Assembly (NCBI RefSeq): GCF_030486405.1
Contig: NZ_CP129613.1
Location: 992,001 to 1,056,000, forward strand
Direction of reading: 5' to 3'
Length of the DNA: 64,000 nt
DNA from: Mycolicibacterium sp. HK-90
Lineage (GTDB): Bacteria > Actinomycetota > Actinomycetes > Mycobacteriales > Mycobacteriaceae
Of the stretch, positions 63,853-64,000 are shown piece by piece. The notes under the pieces are model-generated. The model was given only the letters and a program-made list of their open reading frames with translations, was not told the origin of the DNA and made no database searches. Position 1 is the stretch's first letter, and each line of letters begins with the position of its first letter. Made by a program: the position numbers and the translations under genes.

Positions 63853-64000
63853 TTCGTCGCCCGGCATCCTCGACGCCGCCCTCGTCGAGTTCGAGCGGCA
63901 CGGCCTGCGCCGCGTCGCGCTCGACGATGTCGCGCGCCGAGCCGGCGTCAGCCGCACCACGATCTACCGCAGGTTCGCCAACCGCGACGAACTGGTCGCG
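63839..64000 (+). CDS. TetR-family regulator, N-terminal part (cut by window end)
   Basis: The first 54 codons encode [19 protein letters not shown] and the TetR helix-turn-helix [32 protein letters not shown] 63839 overlaps the end of the MpaB-like gene by 14 nt, so the pair is co-transcribed and may be autoregulated. The 3' end is outside the window. Confidence 0.88.
   Translation, partial: MPRPDSSPGILDAALVEFERHGLRRVALDDVARRAGVSRTTIYRRFANRDELVA

Overview
The window is a high-GC actinobacterial chromosome segment. I recognise it as a rapidly growing Mycobacterium/Mycolicibacterium because gene order follows the M. tuberculosis block Rv0440 (groEL2) to about Rv0519: DUF779, lpd, ramB, icl, fadB2, umaA, tetR, DUF445, XRE regulator, hbhA, deoC, DUF2505, murB, lprQ, mshA, gpmA, senX3-regX3, ppx, proC, galE2, serB1, hemACDB. 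GTG starts, mycothiol and mycolate genes and HBHA fit this. These gene identities come from recognising protein sequence; no search was run.

Layout. 1-14.5 kb: 3' end of groEL2, then accessory genes: an AbiEi/DUF559 nuclease-like gene between two palindromic units, a D-aminoacylase-type amidohydrolase, a Ser/Thr kinase coupled to a small membrane protein, DinB, PAP2, a secreted repeat protein, an aldehyde dehydrogenase, PPK2 and a prolyl oligopeptidase. 14.5-24 kb: lpd cluster, RamB, isocitrate lyase, FadB2 and a UmaA-type mycolate methyltransferase, i.e. C2/fatty-acid metabolism. 24-26 kb: a second DUF559 gene with palindromic units and a second PPK2-type kinase, lying where M. tuberculosis has pcaA. 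26-34.5 kb: TetR, DUF445, XRE regulator, HBHA, deoC and a minus-strand cluster (DUF2993, nitrilase, methyltransferase, two DUF2505). 34.5-44 kb: cell wall and mycothiol (murB, L,D-transpeptidase, ROK regulator, mshA), gpmA, senX3-regX3. 44-54 kb: Ppx/GppA, proC, a tiny ribosomal protein bS22, galE2, acyltransferase, a hot-dog dehydratase and serB1. 54-62 kb: glutaredoxin-like protein, the haem operon hemA-hemC-hemD/cysG-hemB and a coupled run of small membrane proteins ending in an APH-like kinase. 62-64 kb: Tat-exported esterase, MpaB-like oxygenase and a truncated TetR gene.

The most unusual signal is the pairing of each DUF559 gene with its own family of hairpin units. Family A (19-nt arm, 18-nt centre, 19-nt arm) flanks the gene at 0.3-1.2 kb and recurs alone at 41.2 kb. 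Family B (65 nt) flanks the gene at 24.1-25.1 kb and has a short relative at 30.85 kb. Both modules start directly downstream of a strong intrinsic terminator. This resembles REP/REPIN-transposase organisation, but with a Vsr-like nuclease fold. No CRISPR array, tRNA, rRNA or classical IS was seen.
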